DNA of 64,000 bases from Rhinolophus ferrumequinum (taxonomy: Eukaryota > Chordata > Mammalia > Chiroptera > Rhinolophidae). Location of the stretch: assembly GCF_004115265.2 (NCBI RefSeq), contig NC_046292.1:10744001-10808000 (forward strand). The letters run 5' to 3'. Made by a program: the position numbers and the translations under genes. Positions 32,701-41,991 of the stretch are shown one piece after another. Positions within the stretch are counted from its first letter, which is position 1, and each line of letters begins with the position of its first letter. The notes beneath the pieces were generated by a model. That model searched no databases, was not told where the DNA came from, and saw only the letters and a program-made list of their open reading frames with translations.

Positions 32701-35700
32701 GACCTTCCAAAAGAAAGTCCTCAGTCTTCCGTTTCTGCTGTCACCCCTTCCCCCCGCCCATATCAGTGCCCAGGGCACTGAGATCCCCAGGGTGGGGCCA
32801 GGAGGCTGAGGGGCTGGTCTGGAGGAAAAGCCTGGGGTGGGAGGGGGCAGGCAGAGAGGTTCCAGTGCCAAGGGCACGGGTGGGTACTCAGAGACTGTAG
32901 AGAAGGGGGGCAGATATTAACTCTCCTCTGTGCCATACAGATTGTCACCAGCAGTGGCAGCAAAGCCCAAAGCAAATGTTAACCTCTTGAGTTATTCCAG
33001 AGGGTTGTTTTTTTAAAACACTGGCCACACACTTAGAACCTCTCTCCACGTGGGGGACCTGAGAAAGCGAAGGGCAGGGGTTCCATGCTCAGGCTCCAGG
33101 GTCACACAGACCCGAAGTCAAATCCTGACTCTCCATGTCCTGGCTACATGACCTCAAACAAGACTCTTCCCGGGGCGGCCGGATGGCTCAGTTGGTTAGA
33201 GCGCGAGCTCTCAACAACAAGGTCACCAGTTCAATTCCCACATGGGATGGTAGGCTGTGCCCCCTGCAACCAAAGATTGAAAATGGCGACTGGATTTGGA
33301 GCTGAGCTGCGCCCTCCACAACCAGATTGAAGGACAATGACTTGGAGCTGATGGGCCCTGGAGAAACAAACATTCCCCAATATTCCTCCCCCCGCCAAAA
33401 CAAAAAACATACAAACAAAAAAACCCGAGTTAAATGTTAAAAAAAAAAAGCATTTCTTAAAAAAAAAAAAAAAAAAAGGACTCTTCCCATCTCTGAGCCC
33501 ATTCCAAGGTTGAAGGAGGACTAACTAGGTCATAAAGGTGAAAGCTCAGCCTGGCTTAGGATAAACGCCCAACAAACAATTTCTTCAAAATTTCTTCAAA
33601 ATAGATAATGGACAAAATAGCTCCTGGAAACAGTGTTTTTTGCCTTAATCTGGTCCCAATCACTTTCCCCATGTTTTCAGGACCTCAAGTGCCTGCCACC
33701 TGCTACTTTTCCCATGAAATGGGAGCCTTTGTAGCTTCCCATTTCCCAGCCAAGAGGGTCTTGAACAGCTGTCTGCACAGACAGGTAATAATAAAAATGA
33801 AAGTAATAGCTAACACGTAGGAGTGCTTACTATGTGCCAGGTACTGGTCCAGGTGCTTTACATGAATAGGACATTGCTACTGGAATTATTCCCATTTTAG
33901 AGATGAGAACACTGAGGTACATGTACAAAGTTGAGTAACTGTCTGAGGTCACAGAGCTAGTGATGGTGGAGCAGGGATGCGAACCTAGGCTGGTTGGCTC
34001 CAGAGTCTGCAGTCCTGGCCTCTCAGGCCTGGTACAGAGAAGCTAACTGCTGCCCAATGCTGGGGGCAGGGGCAGCGCTCCCAGGTGTGGCTTGTATCTG
34101 GGGTTTGAGGTTTGGCTGGGGCACCCCAGCTCCAGTCCTTGGCCTGGCTTCAAGATGTGTACCTGGCACAGGAAAGCGCGTGGGAATAAGGGGACTGTTA
34201 GCGATTGGCGCAGGTGTGGAGACCAGGCTCTTTGGTCAGAGAAGCCCATGGAAGCCTGCAGTTGGAGAGGAGCAGGGCAGGTGCTGGCACAGGGACACAG
34301 GGACTGAGTGTGGTGCAGAGGCTAAGGGCCCAGGCTCTGAAGCCAGCTTGACTAGGTTCAAATCCTGTCTCTGCTATTTCTTATAGGCTTGCTCCTGGGC
34401 AAGTCCCTCAACTTCCCTCTGCTCAGTTTCCCCATCTGTAAAATGGGGATGGGGATGGTATGTACCCCGAAAATGGTTGATGGTCCTCACACCTTGTTGG
34501 AGGACCTGGACCTCAGTCCTAACACTGCCTTGAGTGACCTTGGCAGGTGTCCCTTGCTCCCCACCCTCTGAACTGCGCTCAGCAGTGCTGCAGCTCACAA
34601 GCAAGTCCCCCAGCACCTGGCATGGCATGGCCAAGTGATGAGGAAGGGACAGTCACCAAGAAGACACCAGAGCCCAGATCCCCCGATACTCAGCCTATCC
34701 AGAGCCTTCTGGTTCCTGGAGACACACTGAGAACCCATCACTCCTAAAGAACTCTAAACACTCTTCACTCTTAAAACCACCTTCCCACTCTGGCCAGGCT
34801 ATAGGCCTCACGAGAACAGGTGCAGCGACACTGCGAGCTGGATGCCCAGCATGTACATGGTGCCTGGCACATAGTAGGCGTCATGCTAATATCAGCTTAA
34901 TGACTGAACAAGTGAATGAACCTCACAAACCTAACCACCACCACCACCACCACCCATGATCCCAGCCCTGACACCCTCCTGAGACATCTTGAGCCCCTTA
35001 CCTGAATGTCCTGCATGGACCCATGAGCAGAGCCCCCTAGAGGCCCGAGGGTGGGCTGAGGAGTGTTATGTCACTTCCTCCACATCTCCCAGGACCAGGC
35101 CCCCTCCAGGGTCTGCCCAGCCCGCCCAAGGCCTGCTCATCCCTCTACACCTGAGGAGCTATTGAGGATGATGGGTGGTGTAGTCGCCCCCGAAAGCCTT
35201 GTGATTGGGGTCAGTGGATTTGGCCAATAACCTCCACCCCCAGCCCCTTTCCCCGACTGGGGGATGAAAATGAGTGGTGGGGAGTAGCCCAGCTGACCTC
35301 TTCTAAGGTGTGCATCAGCAGCCTGTTGGAAAGCTGGAGGTGGGGAGGCAGACCAACCTGCCACCCTCCAGGGAAGCTGACTCCAGCTCCCGGTGCCACC
35401 TTGGGGAGAGTGGAAGGGCTCCAGCACAGGAGGAAGAGTGAAAGCTGCCAGGCCAGGCTGGCTTTTAAAGCTCAGAGACAGAAAGGGCTCAGGGGTTATT
35501 GGGAATATCAGCTGTCTCTGTCCCTTCCCCTACCCTGACCAAGGATTGGGGTGGAGACCAGGAGTTAGGGTGAGGATGGGGGAAGGGGAACCTTCTTTAG
35601 AATCTGTTCACCTCATTAACCCCTTGCTGCCAATGCGGTTCAGGGACATGGGGTAAGGGGACAGAAATGGGGGCATTGAGCTGGTAAGGCCTACGTCTTG

Positions 35701-36139
35701 GGGGCGGGGGGAAGGAGAGTGTCTCCTGGTGACCACCCCCATCCCGTCCCTCCAGAATAGTCAAGAGCAACCAGAAGCGTCCTGCCCCTCCAAGACACTC
35801 CGCAGGGGGTGTGTGGCTTCTGGGAAGGAGGTGACCCTGCTTCATGCCACCTGCCAGGGTGTGGTTCCAAGTGGGGCTGGGGCTGCGGTGACCTCCCCAT
35901 GCTCTGTCTCCACACTGCCCCCATCCTCCCACGCCCTGTCCCCTGGGGGCACCGTGTCCCCCAGGGCTCAGCAGGGCTGGGGTGGGGGTGCGGTTGCTCA
36001 GGAAGGCGGGTCGCTCTCCCCATTCCCCAGTTTCCTGGGAGCGGCCCGAGGGGACGTGCACGCATCCTGCGCGCGGAGACCCGAACCCCGACCCCCACCG
36101 GCCCACGGCCTCCTCACCTCGCGACACGCAGGAGCCCAT
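20718..36139 (-). CDS. FAM131C: FAM131C, 7 coding exons
   Basis: Minus-strand coding exons: 36139-36118, 25962-25847, 24813-24778, 24511-24418, 22342-22160, 21899-21789, 21001-20718 (stop 20720-20718). They sum to 846 nt, or 281 aa; human is 280 aa. All junctions keep frame with GT-AG sites. The start MGSCVSR has Gly2 and Ser6 (N-myristoylation pattern) and Cys4 (a palmitoylation candidate), predicting membrane tethering. The FAM131 core runs through exons 4-5 (RCFQTTNGYLSDSRS, then VVQSIKDHITKPTAMARGR and LIEWKGW, about residues 59-120). The C-terminal third is Pro/Ser/Glu-rich and probably disordered, ending in an acidic EEEDEVFYN. The molecular function of FAM131 proteins is not established. 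The first intron is about 10.2 kb. Confidence 0.96.
21090..21180 (+). repeat. MIR fragment in FAM131C intron 6
   Basis: Forward MIR: 'aaactgtgtgacctgaggc', then 'ctgaacctctctgagcccc'. Confidence 0.75.
21395..21600 (+). repeat. MIR in FAM131C intron 6
   Basis: Nearly full forward MIR: 'gctgtgtaatctgggac', 'ctgcctcagtttcccttac', then 'aaagcacttagcacagtaag'. Confidence 0.85.
22740..23300 (+). repeat. L2 LINE-derived sequence in FAM131C intron 4
   Basis: The sequence 'ggcagggaaggcttcctgga' (agaggtagactggag), 'gggcctttgaaggcagt', then 'ggagccactgaaggatatt' (gagcaggagagtgg) follows the familiar order of ancient L2 copies. The copy is decayed. Confidence 0.6.
25030..25215 (+). repeat. MIR in FAM131C intron 2
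   Basis: Forward MIR: 'tagtctagtgacttagcatc', 'cttcctctgcaaaatggg', then a diverged 'cctaggaccacacttagca' tail. It ends just before the mariner-type MITE. Confidence 0.7.
25260..25403. mobile_element. Mariner-type MITE, TA target
   Basis: A 144-bp element with inverted ends: 5' CAGTGTTTCCCCGAAAATAA, and the 3' end as the complement of CCGTGTTTCCCCGAAAATAA. Both sides are flanked by TA. There is no coding capacity, so it is a non-autonomous Tc1/mariner-type element. A relative lies at 56538-56715. Confidence 0.85.
27330..28180 (+). repeat. L2 LINE, 3' portion of ORF2 through 3' end
   Basis: The order of old L2 remnants is recognisable: 'caaccgtccacccagctgt', 'ctggtgggagccaccgtcc', 'cctctgcctggtacactctt', 'agatctcagctcaaggtcac' (ctcctccagacaggccttccctgacc), then 'gcctggcacatagtagggg'. 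Related C/T-rich sequence continues upstream to about 26200. Long open frames in this stretch are by-products of this composition. Confidence 0.8.
28430..28697 (+). repeat. L2-type LINE 3' fragment
   Basis: 'agctactatgtgccaggcac' (tgttctgggcactggggac), 'aacaagacagagatggtttc' and 'ctcatggagctgacattctg' are diagnostic of L2. It is truncated by the SINE insertion that follows. Confidence 0.8.
28713..29130 (+). mobile_element. Composite multi-head tRNA-derived bat SINE
   Basis: Three tRNA-head/B-box-like segments occur in a row (near 28713-28770, 28776-28810 and 28890-28945, each with 'ggt-gc-ggttcgattcc'-type boxes). Each is followed by the 'ctgcaactaa' body. The element ends with 'caataaagtcctgttcccc' and an A-rich tail. 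The target duplication is about 15 bp with one mismatch (AAGAAAAGCC-AATT) at 28698-28712 and 29131-29145. It is inserted in FAM131C intron 1. Confidence 0.9.
29168..29196. repeat. (ATTC)n microsatellite
   Basis: Seven tandem ATTC units; they may derive from the end of an L2 copy. Confidence 0.9.
29580..29700 (+). repeat. MIR in FAM131C intron 1
   Basis: Forward MIR: 'gttcaaatcctagctctgcc', 'tgtgggaccttgagcaagtg', then 'tcctcatccgtaaaatggg'. Confidence 0.9.
30165..30320. mobile_element. Possible MER20-like hAT fragment
   Basis: 'ggctgcacctgggagctttg' and 'ccatcacctgaggctgagt' resemble MER20-type non-autonomous hAT copies. The ends are too decayed to be sure. Confidence 0.35.
30823..30838. 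promoter_or_regulatory. Perfect palindromic X-box (RFX site) in FAM131C intron 1
   Basis: GGTTGCCATGGCAACC is a perfect 16-bp palindrome identical to the optimal RFX-family X-box. An imperfect copy (GTTGCCATAGAGAC) lies at 30520-30533 and a half-site (GGTTGCCAT) at 31166-31174. The cluster suggests an RFX-bound element in FAM131C intron 1. Confidence 0.65.
32160..32390 (-). repeat. Near full-length MIR
   Basis: The reverse MIR is complete from 'ctactatgagtcaggtactg' through 'cccattttacagatgggg' and 'agctagtaagtggcagaaat' to 'tgttccaaccactaaccagt'. Confidence 0.92.
33080..33580 (+). repeat. MIR split by a SINE
   Basis: The forward MIR parts at 33080-33171 and 33489-33580 ('aatcctgactctccatgtcc', then 'catctctgagcccattcc') are interrupted by the SINE at 33172-33478. 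Confidence 0.75.
33172..33478 (+). mobile_element. tRNA-derived bat SINE, full length
   Basis: The head is 'cggatggctcagttggttag' with B-box 'ggtcaccagttcaattcc'. The body contains 'ctgcaaccaaagattgaaaa', 'ctggatttggagctgagct' and 'gacttggagctgatgggcc', followed by an A tail of 18 or more bases. A perfect 10-bp target duplication (GACTCTTCCC) lies at 33162-33171 and 33479-33488. The long tail suggests a fairly recent insertion. Confidence 0.93.
33790..34020 (-). repeat. Near full-length MIR
   Basis: Reverse MIR: 'aatagctaacacgtaggag' (tgcttactatgtgccagg), 'cccattttagagatgagaac', 'ggtcacagagctagtgatgg' and a 'ccagagtctgcagtcctgg' end. Confidence 0.92.
34310..34520 (+). repeat. MIR in FAM131C intron 1
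   Basis: Forward MIR: 'gtgcagaggctaagggccca' (ggctctgaagccag), 'gttcaaatcctgtctctgc', then 'agtttccccatctgtaaaat'. Confidence 0.9.
34934..34954. repeat. (CCA)n microsatellite
   Basis: Six to seven tandem ACC/CCA units. Confidence 0.85.
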
Positions 36140-36430
36140 CACCGGGCCGCGGGGTCGGGCCGCTGCGCCTGGGGTGCGTGGGGCTGTCGGGTGCTCATGT
36201 CTCCGAGGCTCGGGGCTCACGTGCGGCGCGGGCGCAGCTGGAGGCCTGACGGACGCGCGGGCGGGGAAGGGGCCGGGGCCGGGGCTCCGCTCGGCTCGGC
36301 CTCCACTCCGTGGTGTCGTCCCAGCCGCCACCGCCGCCTCGGTCGTCAGCTCCTGCCAGCACCGCGGGCGGGGTCGGCCCCCGGGGACCGCTCGCCGAAG
36401 CCCAGAGCGCGGAGCGGCGTGAGGGTGCTC
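36020..36430 (-). promoter_or_regulatory. CpG-island promoter and first exon of FAM131C
   Basis: A dense run of CG dinucleotides and GC-rich sequence surrounds the FAM131C start codon (36139-36137) and extends upstream. No TATA box is seen. It is the only clear CpG island in the window. Confidence 0.8.
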
Positions 36431-36579
36431 GCCCCTTCCCAGCCCCCGGCGCGTGTCCTCCCCTCCCCCAAACCTGTTGCGGCAACCCGGGCTGGGGGCG
36501 GGGGCGGATGGGGGAGGTTAGGGGGACCCAGGAGAGCGGGGGATTTCCAGCATTTGGGACACAAAATACACAATGTTAA

Positions 36580-36730
36580 TTTAGTTAATTTAACAGCCAC
36601 AGCCAGACACCTGGCTGAGCGCAATAACAATTCCATTGTATGCCCATTTTGCAGGGGAAGAAACAGGCTCACGGAAGTCAGATGCCTTGCCCGAGGTCCC
36701 TTAGCTGTGAGGGACAGCTCCTCATTCAGG
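36580..36730 (-). repeat. MIR upstream of FAM131C
   Basis: Reverse MIR: 'cccattttgcaggggaagaa', 'tgccttgcccgaggtccct', then 'tagctgtgagggacagc'. Confidence 0.75.
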
Positions 36731-36947
36731 GACGCTGGCCCAGGGTGGAGGTACAGAGGGTGGGGAGAGTGTCCTAGTGGCCTCACTATTGCACAAGAGT
36801 CAAGCATCACTCCACTGGGTCTCCCTCAGCGCCTGAAGGGGGGCAGCACCTGCCTCTCTGGGCTTAGCTGGGGCGCAGGGAACCCAGACAGAAGCGTCTT
36901 CTCAGCCCCAGTCTCCTGTCTAACGAATGACAGTGACCTACTCTAAT

Positions 36948-37085
36948 CACTCACACTCACACACATACCTACACACAGACACACTTCCACACGTATACAC
37001 ACTCGCATCCCCCACACACACACTTAACAGCCATATTCTCATATTGATACACACTCACATTTACACACAGTCACACACACATATC
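36948..37085. repeat. Degenerate (CA)n / CACA-rich tract
   Basis: Interrupted CA, CACT and ACACAT units over about 140 bp; an old, decayed microsatellite. Confidence 0.85.
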
Positions 37086-37489
37086 CCAGCTCCTTAGCAA
37101 ACCTTCCCATGCACACAGCTCTTCAGTTCTGGAAGCTCTCTCTTTCATATACTGCTTCACCTCACTCCATCCTTACACCCACCTGTGCACGAGACAGGGC
37201 AGGTATCATTGTGTCCCTTTTGCTTGGGAAGGTGAGGAAGCCAAGTTCTCTTAAAAAAGAAAACCTCCGGATGGCCTGGCAGAGTTTTGAAGAATGAAGA
37301 AGGTTTGAGGCAGGGACATGGGTTGGAGCTAAGGCCTCTACAGGAGAGGATCTGAACCCCGTGGGACTGCTGGGGGGAGCGGGAGGGGGTGACTGGATGG
37401 GTACCGACCTCTTTCCCCCCCCCAAGCCTGGTATCTTCTCTGGAGTAAAGTCTGGGTGGAAAGTGACCCTGGTCACCGGGGTCACCAGA

Positions 37490-37700
37490 ACTGGATTGAG
37501 TGTGGACTCAGCTCACACAAGCTGTGTGACCTTGGGCAAGTTGCTTCACCTCCCTGAACCGCAGTGTTTTCATCTGCTAACTGGGGGTGAAAATCTCATC
37601 TCACGGGATTGCTGTAAATATTAATGAGATAATAGACGCAAATGACTGGCACATACTAGGCACTTAATTTAGGGCTAAAAATAAATAGTAGTGATGCTGA
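37490..37700 (+). repeat. MIR
   Basis: Forward MIR: 'agctgtgtgaccttgggcaa' (gttgcttcacctccctgaacc), then 'gactggcacatactaggcac'. Confidence 0.88.
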
Positions 37701-38419
37701 ACACTGATATGATGCATTACTACTTCACCAAGCTTCCCTACACCCATGGGAAGCCTGAAGCCTCCACTCAGTGGAACATCTACTATGTGCCAGTGTGAAC
37801 AAGACAGCTGTGCCAGTCGTGGAGTCAATGTCGTATTCAATTGGGTGCTCAGCGACCCCCAATGCTCTGCCCCTATCATACTAGTGCTGGCCCCCAAATC
37901 TGGCCTGGGAGAGGATAGCTCTGTAGGGACAGTCTGTCCTGGTCACTATGGATGCCCCGGTGCCTTGCATCGTGTCAGCTGTGTGCCTGCCCTTGTGTGG
38001 AGAAGGAAAGGCGGCTCTGCTTATGGCCAGGCTCTGGGTTCTTGTCCTGGGTGGCCCGGTACTGGGGAGGCAGAGGTGTCCTTTCTCTTCTTCCTGTCGT
38101 AGAGTGACTGGAGCTGGCCTGGACAGAGGGCTGTGACTCACCATGACGCAGGACACTCCAGTCACAGCTGCTAGTGCTCCCAGCTGGCAGCCTGGCAGCT
38201 CTGGGGGCAGAGAGGACAGGGAGGGGCACCCTCTCAAAGAGAATGGGGAAGACCACAGGGGAGAGGACACCGGGGAGCTTACTGTGCCCCCTTCAGTATA
38301 AGACGGGGGCAGGTGGACGAGGCTGGGCAGTGGCCGCACCCAGTGTCACTTGCTCACCAACAGACACATCCCTGGTGAGGGGTTCTGGCTACCCAGCCTC
38401 TGGCATTCATGCTGGTCAG

Positions 38420-38560
38420 TTGCGCACTGACTCAATCCCCTCATTGTACAGACTGGTGCTCAGAGAGGGCCAGGGGCTTGTCCAAGGTCACACAGCAAAC
38501 TCATGGCAGACTGGGGACTAGAACCCAAGTCTCCTGCCAGCTCAGCCCTGGCACTGGCCT
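38420..38560 (-). repeat. MIR fragment
   Basis: Reverse MIR: 'cctcattgtacagactggtg', 'cttgtccaaggtcacacagc', then 'gactagaacccaagtctcc'. Confidence 0.8.
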
Positions 38561-39639
38561 GAGATTGGGCCATGCAGGGGGGTGGACAGCTCCCACTTGG
38601 ATGCCCACATTCACCTTCCCAGTCCTTGGAATTATGCTGAGGCAGACAATTCCCAGATTCTCAGACAGCTCTGAGATGTGTGGTTGTCCTTCCCCGGGGG
38701 CACGCTGTCCTTTCTCAGCTCAGCCCACAGCCCATCTGCCTTGTGACCTTCCACTACCCTCCCCCAGCACCCTCCTTGCCCCACCTTTATATAGGGGAGA
38801 GGAGAGAAGGGACTTCTGGTGGGTGAGGGGACCAGAGGAGAGAGTGCCCAGGCTGTGCCCTTCACACCCCGAATCCCATTCTCCTGTCATGATTTAGGAT
38901 TTCCAACCAGAGTCCCCAGTCGTGTGGCCTGTCCCCACGTCTCAATGACGGACATTCAGTAGCCCTGCGTGCCCTGCCCGAGCTGGGCACTGGAGCGCAG
39001 AGAGCAGATGCTGCCGAGTTTGATTGGAGAAAGATTAATCAACAGGAGCCGTCACAGCGATGAATCAGACTCAGTGCCGCCCAGGCCGTCCTGGGAGGGG
39101 GTCATGGCTCAGCGTGGGGGAGCTATGCCCGTAAATAACTCAGGGCAGGGTGGACAGTGGAGCATCCCCATGCCTACCAATGCCAGCCAAATGCAGTAAG
39201 AAGAGAGTTGCTTCTGCCAAGGGTCATAGGGATGACTTCAAGGCAATGGTGACCCTGCAATGACATTGTGAAGGTGGAGTGGGATGTTGGCAGACAGAAG
39301 TGGTGAAGGACTTGGTGTACACGAAGGTATGGAGGCAGGAATGTGGGGGGCACCAGGGGCCTGGCATAAATGACATCCAGGGGACCAGTGGGAGAGGATG
39401 ACACTTCAGACTGGGGTAGCCCACCTCCAGGCCTCAAACATCTCAGGAGATGTACTGACTTTCTCAGGAAAGGCAGAGCTGGGCGTGCAGAAAGAGAACA
39501 GAACTGGAAGCCACGCAGATCTGGGTTTGACTCCTGTGCTCAGAACAACACGTAACAGAGGCTCGTATTTGTTGATGAATGCAAGAAAGTGAGACTTGTC
39601 CAAGGTCACACATCTAGAAAGTGGTCATAGCCAGGACTG

Positions 39640-40030
39640 ATGGAGTCAATCCTTCATTCATCCGGCAAATGCTTATTGAGCACCTACTGTATGCCTAGCA
39701 CTGTGTAGTGCTGAGGTGACAGCATGAATGAGACAGATGAGGTCCCTGTTCTGGGGGTGGCGGGAGGCATTAATCCAGTAACGATGCAGGTAAATTGAGT
39801 CACAGCTTTGAGAAGCGCTGGGAAGGAGCTATGGAGAGTGTAGAAGAGAAGGACTTGATCTGGTCTCAGGTATGCAGGGGACATCCGAGGGAAGTGACGG
39901 TGACAGAGTCACAGCTGAAGGATGAGTGGGCTTGGCTTGGCAGAGAGAACAGCATGGACAGTGGTCTGGAGATGGGAGGAAGGGACCAATTCCAAGGAGG
40001 AAGAGAGGGCCACTGTGGCTGGAGCAGAGG
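39640..40030 (+). repeat. L2-type LINE 3' fragment
   Basis: 'ttattgagcacctactgtat' (gcctagcactgtg), 'gtgacagcatgaatgagac', 'acagctgaaggatgagtggg' and 'gaacagcatggacagtgg' follow the L2 order. Confidence 0.65.
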
Positions 40031-40224
40031 GTGAGAGGGAGGCCGTGGGAGGAGCTAGCTCCTGCCGTACTTCCTGCTGGGATCTGGTCTTTTTATCTAA
40101 AGAGCAATGGGGAGTCCCATCCTCTGTTTCTTCATCTGCAAATCAAGCTTCCTTCCAGTCACTCTTGAGTGGGGTCAAGCCTGGATGAGACTCCCAGTAC
40201 TTCCCTATTTTTCTGGGGGTCTAG

Positions 40225-40515
40225 CTTGTCTTGAGTTCCTGCAGGCCAGGGCTTGGGGCCTTTCCAGGAAGCCTGAGAAAAAGGCCACAGGCTGACCTCA
40301 GAACATGCTCACTCTTAGCTCCAGGCTTCCAGCTGGAGTGGGGTGAAAGGTCAGAGTCCCTCACAGGCAACCAGCAGGAATAGATGGGGTAGGGAGTGAC
40401 AGAAAGGTAAACCACCCCAAGTCTGATGGAGGAGACGCAACCACTGTGCTGGGCTCTGGGGACACTAGGGTGAGACCAGCCCCCGCTCCCCAGCTACCAG
40501 CCTGGTAAGTAAACA
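40225..40515. repeat. Local duplicate, copy 1
   Basis: Shares ordered blocks with 41255-41560, including 'ccacaggctgacct', 'actctta/cacc', 'ttccag-tggagtgggtga', 'aggtcagagtcc', 'caggcaaccagc', 'gatgg-gtagg', 'tctg-tggagga/ga' and 'gtaaacaggt'. The pair looks like a segmental duplication spaced about 1.03 kb apart. Confidence 0.7.
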
Positions 40516-40731
40516 GGTGCACTGAGTTCATCTCTAAAATGCCTGGCCAAGCCTGTCCACGGTGGCTCTTCATGACAGAAGACCTTCCTCAGGGTTCAGA
40601 GGCTGGTAACCCAACTCCTGGGTGTTGGGTCTCTGCAGGCGAGGAGCAAGCCCCCCTGGTAGGACCAAGGCAGAGTTACAGTTAAGATAACCTGAGATGC
40701 TTTTCCTGAGCTATGAGTGTCATGCAGCATC

Positions 40732-40750
40732 TGGCCACCAGGGGGCTGCC
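40732..40750 (+). promoter_or_regulatory. CTCF-like motif
   Basis: TGGCCACCAGGGGGCTGCC matches the CTCF core (CCACCAGGGGGC) on the plus strand. Occupancy is not visible from sequence. Confidence 0.5.
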
Positions 40751-41254
40751 TGAGACAGCACCAGTCTTCATTGCTTTTCTTCTCCCTCCTCCCTTGGCCA
40801 ATTGACCTAGAAAGTACCACGCTGGCAGCTCAGGCCCAGCCATGGTTCAAGGTTGTGTGTGCATCGTGTGTCCTCAACAAAGGCGACCAGCTGAGGGGGA
40901 GGGCACTGAAATCCTGCCAGTGCTCAAATCACCAAGTGCTGAGCTCTGGCATGGGCTGTGTCTGCCATGGTATGGGGCACCTTTTTCTAGCACAAAGGTG
41001 TTGTGGGCGTCCTTGCTAAGCTGTGTGCATCCATCCACAAAGTCTCCATCTAGGCTACCAACACTCCTGAGCTCAGACATCACCTGGTCCTAACCCCCAC
41101 TGTACAGATGTGGAGACTGAGACCCAGGAAAGGAACCAAGGCCAGTTAGGAGCAGAGCCGGGACTGGAAACCCACAACCAGTGGGACTCCCTGCTCCACC
41201 TGCAGGGTTCAGGTGCTAGCTGCTAGCTCTGCAGGCCAGGCTCTACCTATGGAT

Positions 41255-41560
41255 CCCGGGCTCTAGGGCTCGCAGCCTTCCTGGGAAGCTTAAGAAAGCA
41301 AGCCACAGGCTGACCTTAAAATGTACTCACTCTCACCTCCAGGTTCAAGATTGTGGGCTTCCAGATGGAGTGGGGTGACAGGTCAGAGTCCGTCTCAGGC
41401 AACCAGCTGGACTAGATGGAGTAGGAGGCGACAAAGTGTAAGCCCCCAGTCTGGTGGAAGAGATACAGCCAGTATTGGGCAATGGAGAAACGGGCAAGAC
41501 CAGCCTCTGCCCCCTGCCCTGGGGAAGCTTCCAGTTTGCTGAGTAAACAGGTGGTGGGGT
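41255..41560. repeat. Local duplicate, copy 2
   Basis: Partner of 40225-40515. It is also collinear in the preceding 'gcttc-aggaagcctgagaaa' / 'ccttcctgggaagcttaag' segments. Divergence is visible (small indels, transitions), so the event is not recent. Confidence 0.7.
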
Positions 41561-41991
41561 GTCCCCAGCACTAGGACAGACATCTCCCAGCTCTTGGAGG
41601 AACAGGCTTTCTCTTGGTTATCATAGGCCCATCCTCAGTAGGGGAGAGCCCAGCTGACTCAATCGAGGCCATTGGTGGGGGCTTGGGAGGCAGTTTCAGG
41701 TGTTTGGGTTAATAACAGCAACGATTAATAGTCATGGCAGCTGCAGCCTTCCCATGTGCCAGCTGCTGTGCCAGGACCCGTACTGGTCCTGTCCTATTTA
41801 ATTCTCCCAGTAACACTAGGAGGTGGGTCCAAGCCCTGGCCACACGGGGGCAGCCTTTAGCCCCCTCTATCTTGACCCCTGGGTGATTCTGAGCCTGCTA
41901 GCTCCTGCAGGCAGGTAACATCCCCTCCATTCCTGCATCTGGATGTTTGCACAAGCTGTGCACTCTCCCTCCATCAGTCCCCATCACACAT

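Larger units (their letters stand above)
37090..41980. other. Intergenic stretch upstream of FAM131C
   Basis: There is no recognisable gene. It holds MIR/L2 pieces (37490-37700, 38420-38560, 39640-40030, 41700-41830) and a CTCF-like motif (40732-40750). A pair of near-identical segments at about 40225-40500 and 41255-41540 looks like an old 1-kb-spaced local duplication (see findings). A short AT-containing block (39020-39075) with 'gattaatcaac' could be a transcription-factor site. All open frames are short and unsupported. Confidence 0.45.

Noticed and set aside
33172-33300. tRNA genes suggested by A/B boxes (also near 15890, 28720, 57405, 58200)
   Set aside because: These are SINE heads with target duplications and A-rich tails; no cloverleaf with an intact acceptor stem was seen.
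35729-36946. 405-codon open frame on the plus strand over the FAM131C first exon
   Set aside because: It lies antisense in a CpG island where stop codons are rare by composition; there is no domain, and the protein-like sequence is Gly/Pro/Arg-rich noise.
39950-39970. REST/NRSF-like element ('gaacagcatggacagtgg')
   Set aside because: Only partial similarity to the consensus, and it lies in an L2 phrase that commonly carries 'gaacagcatg'.
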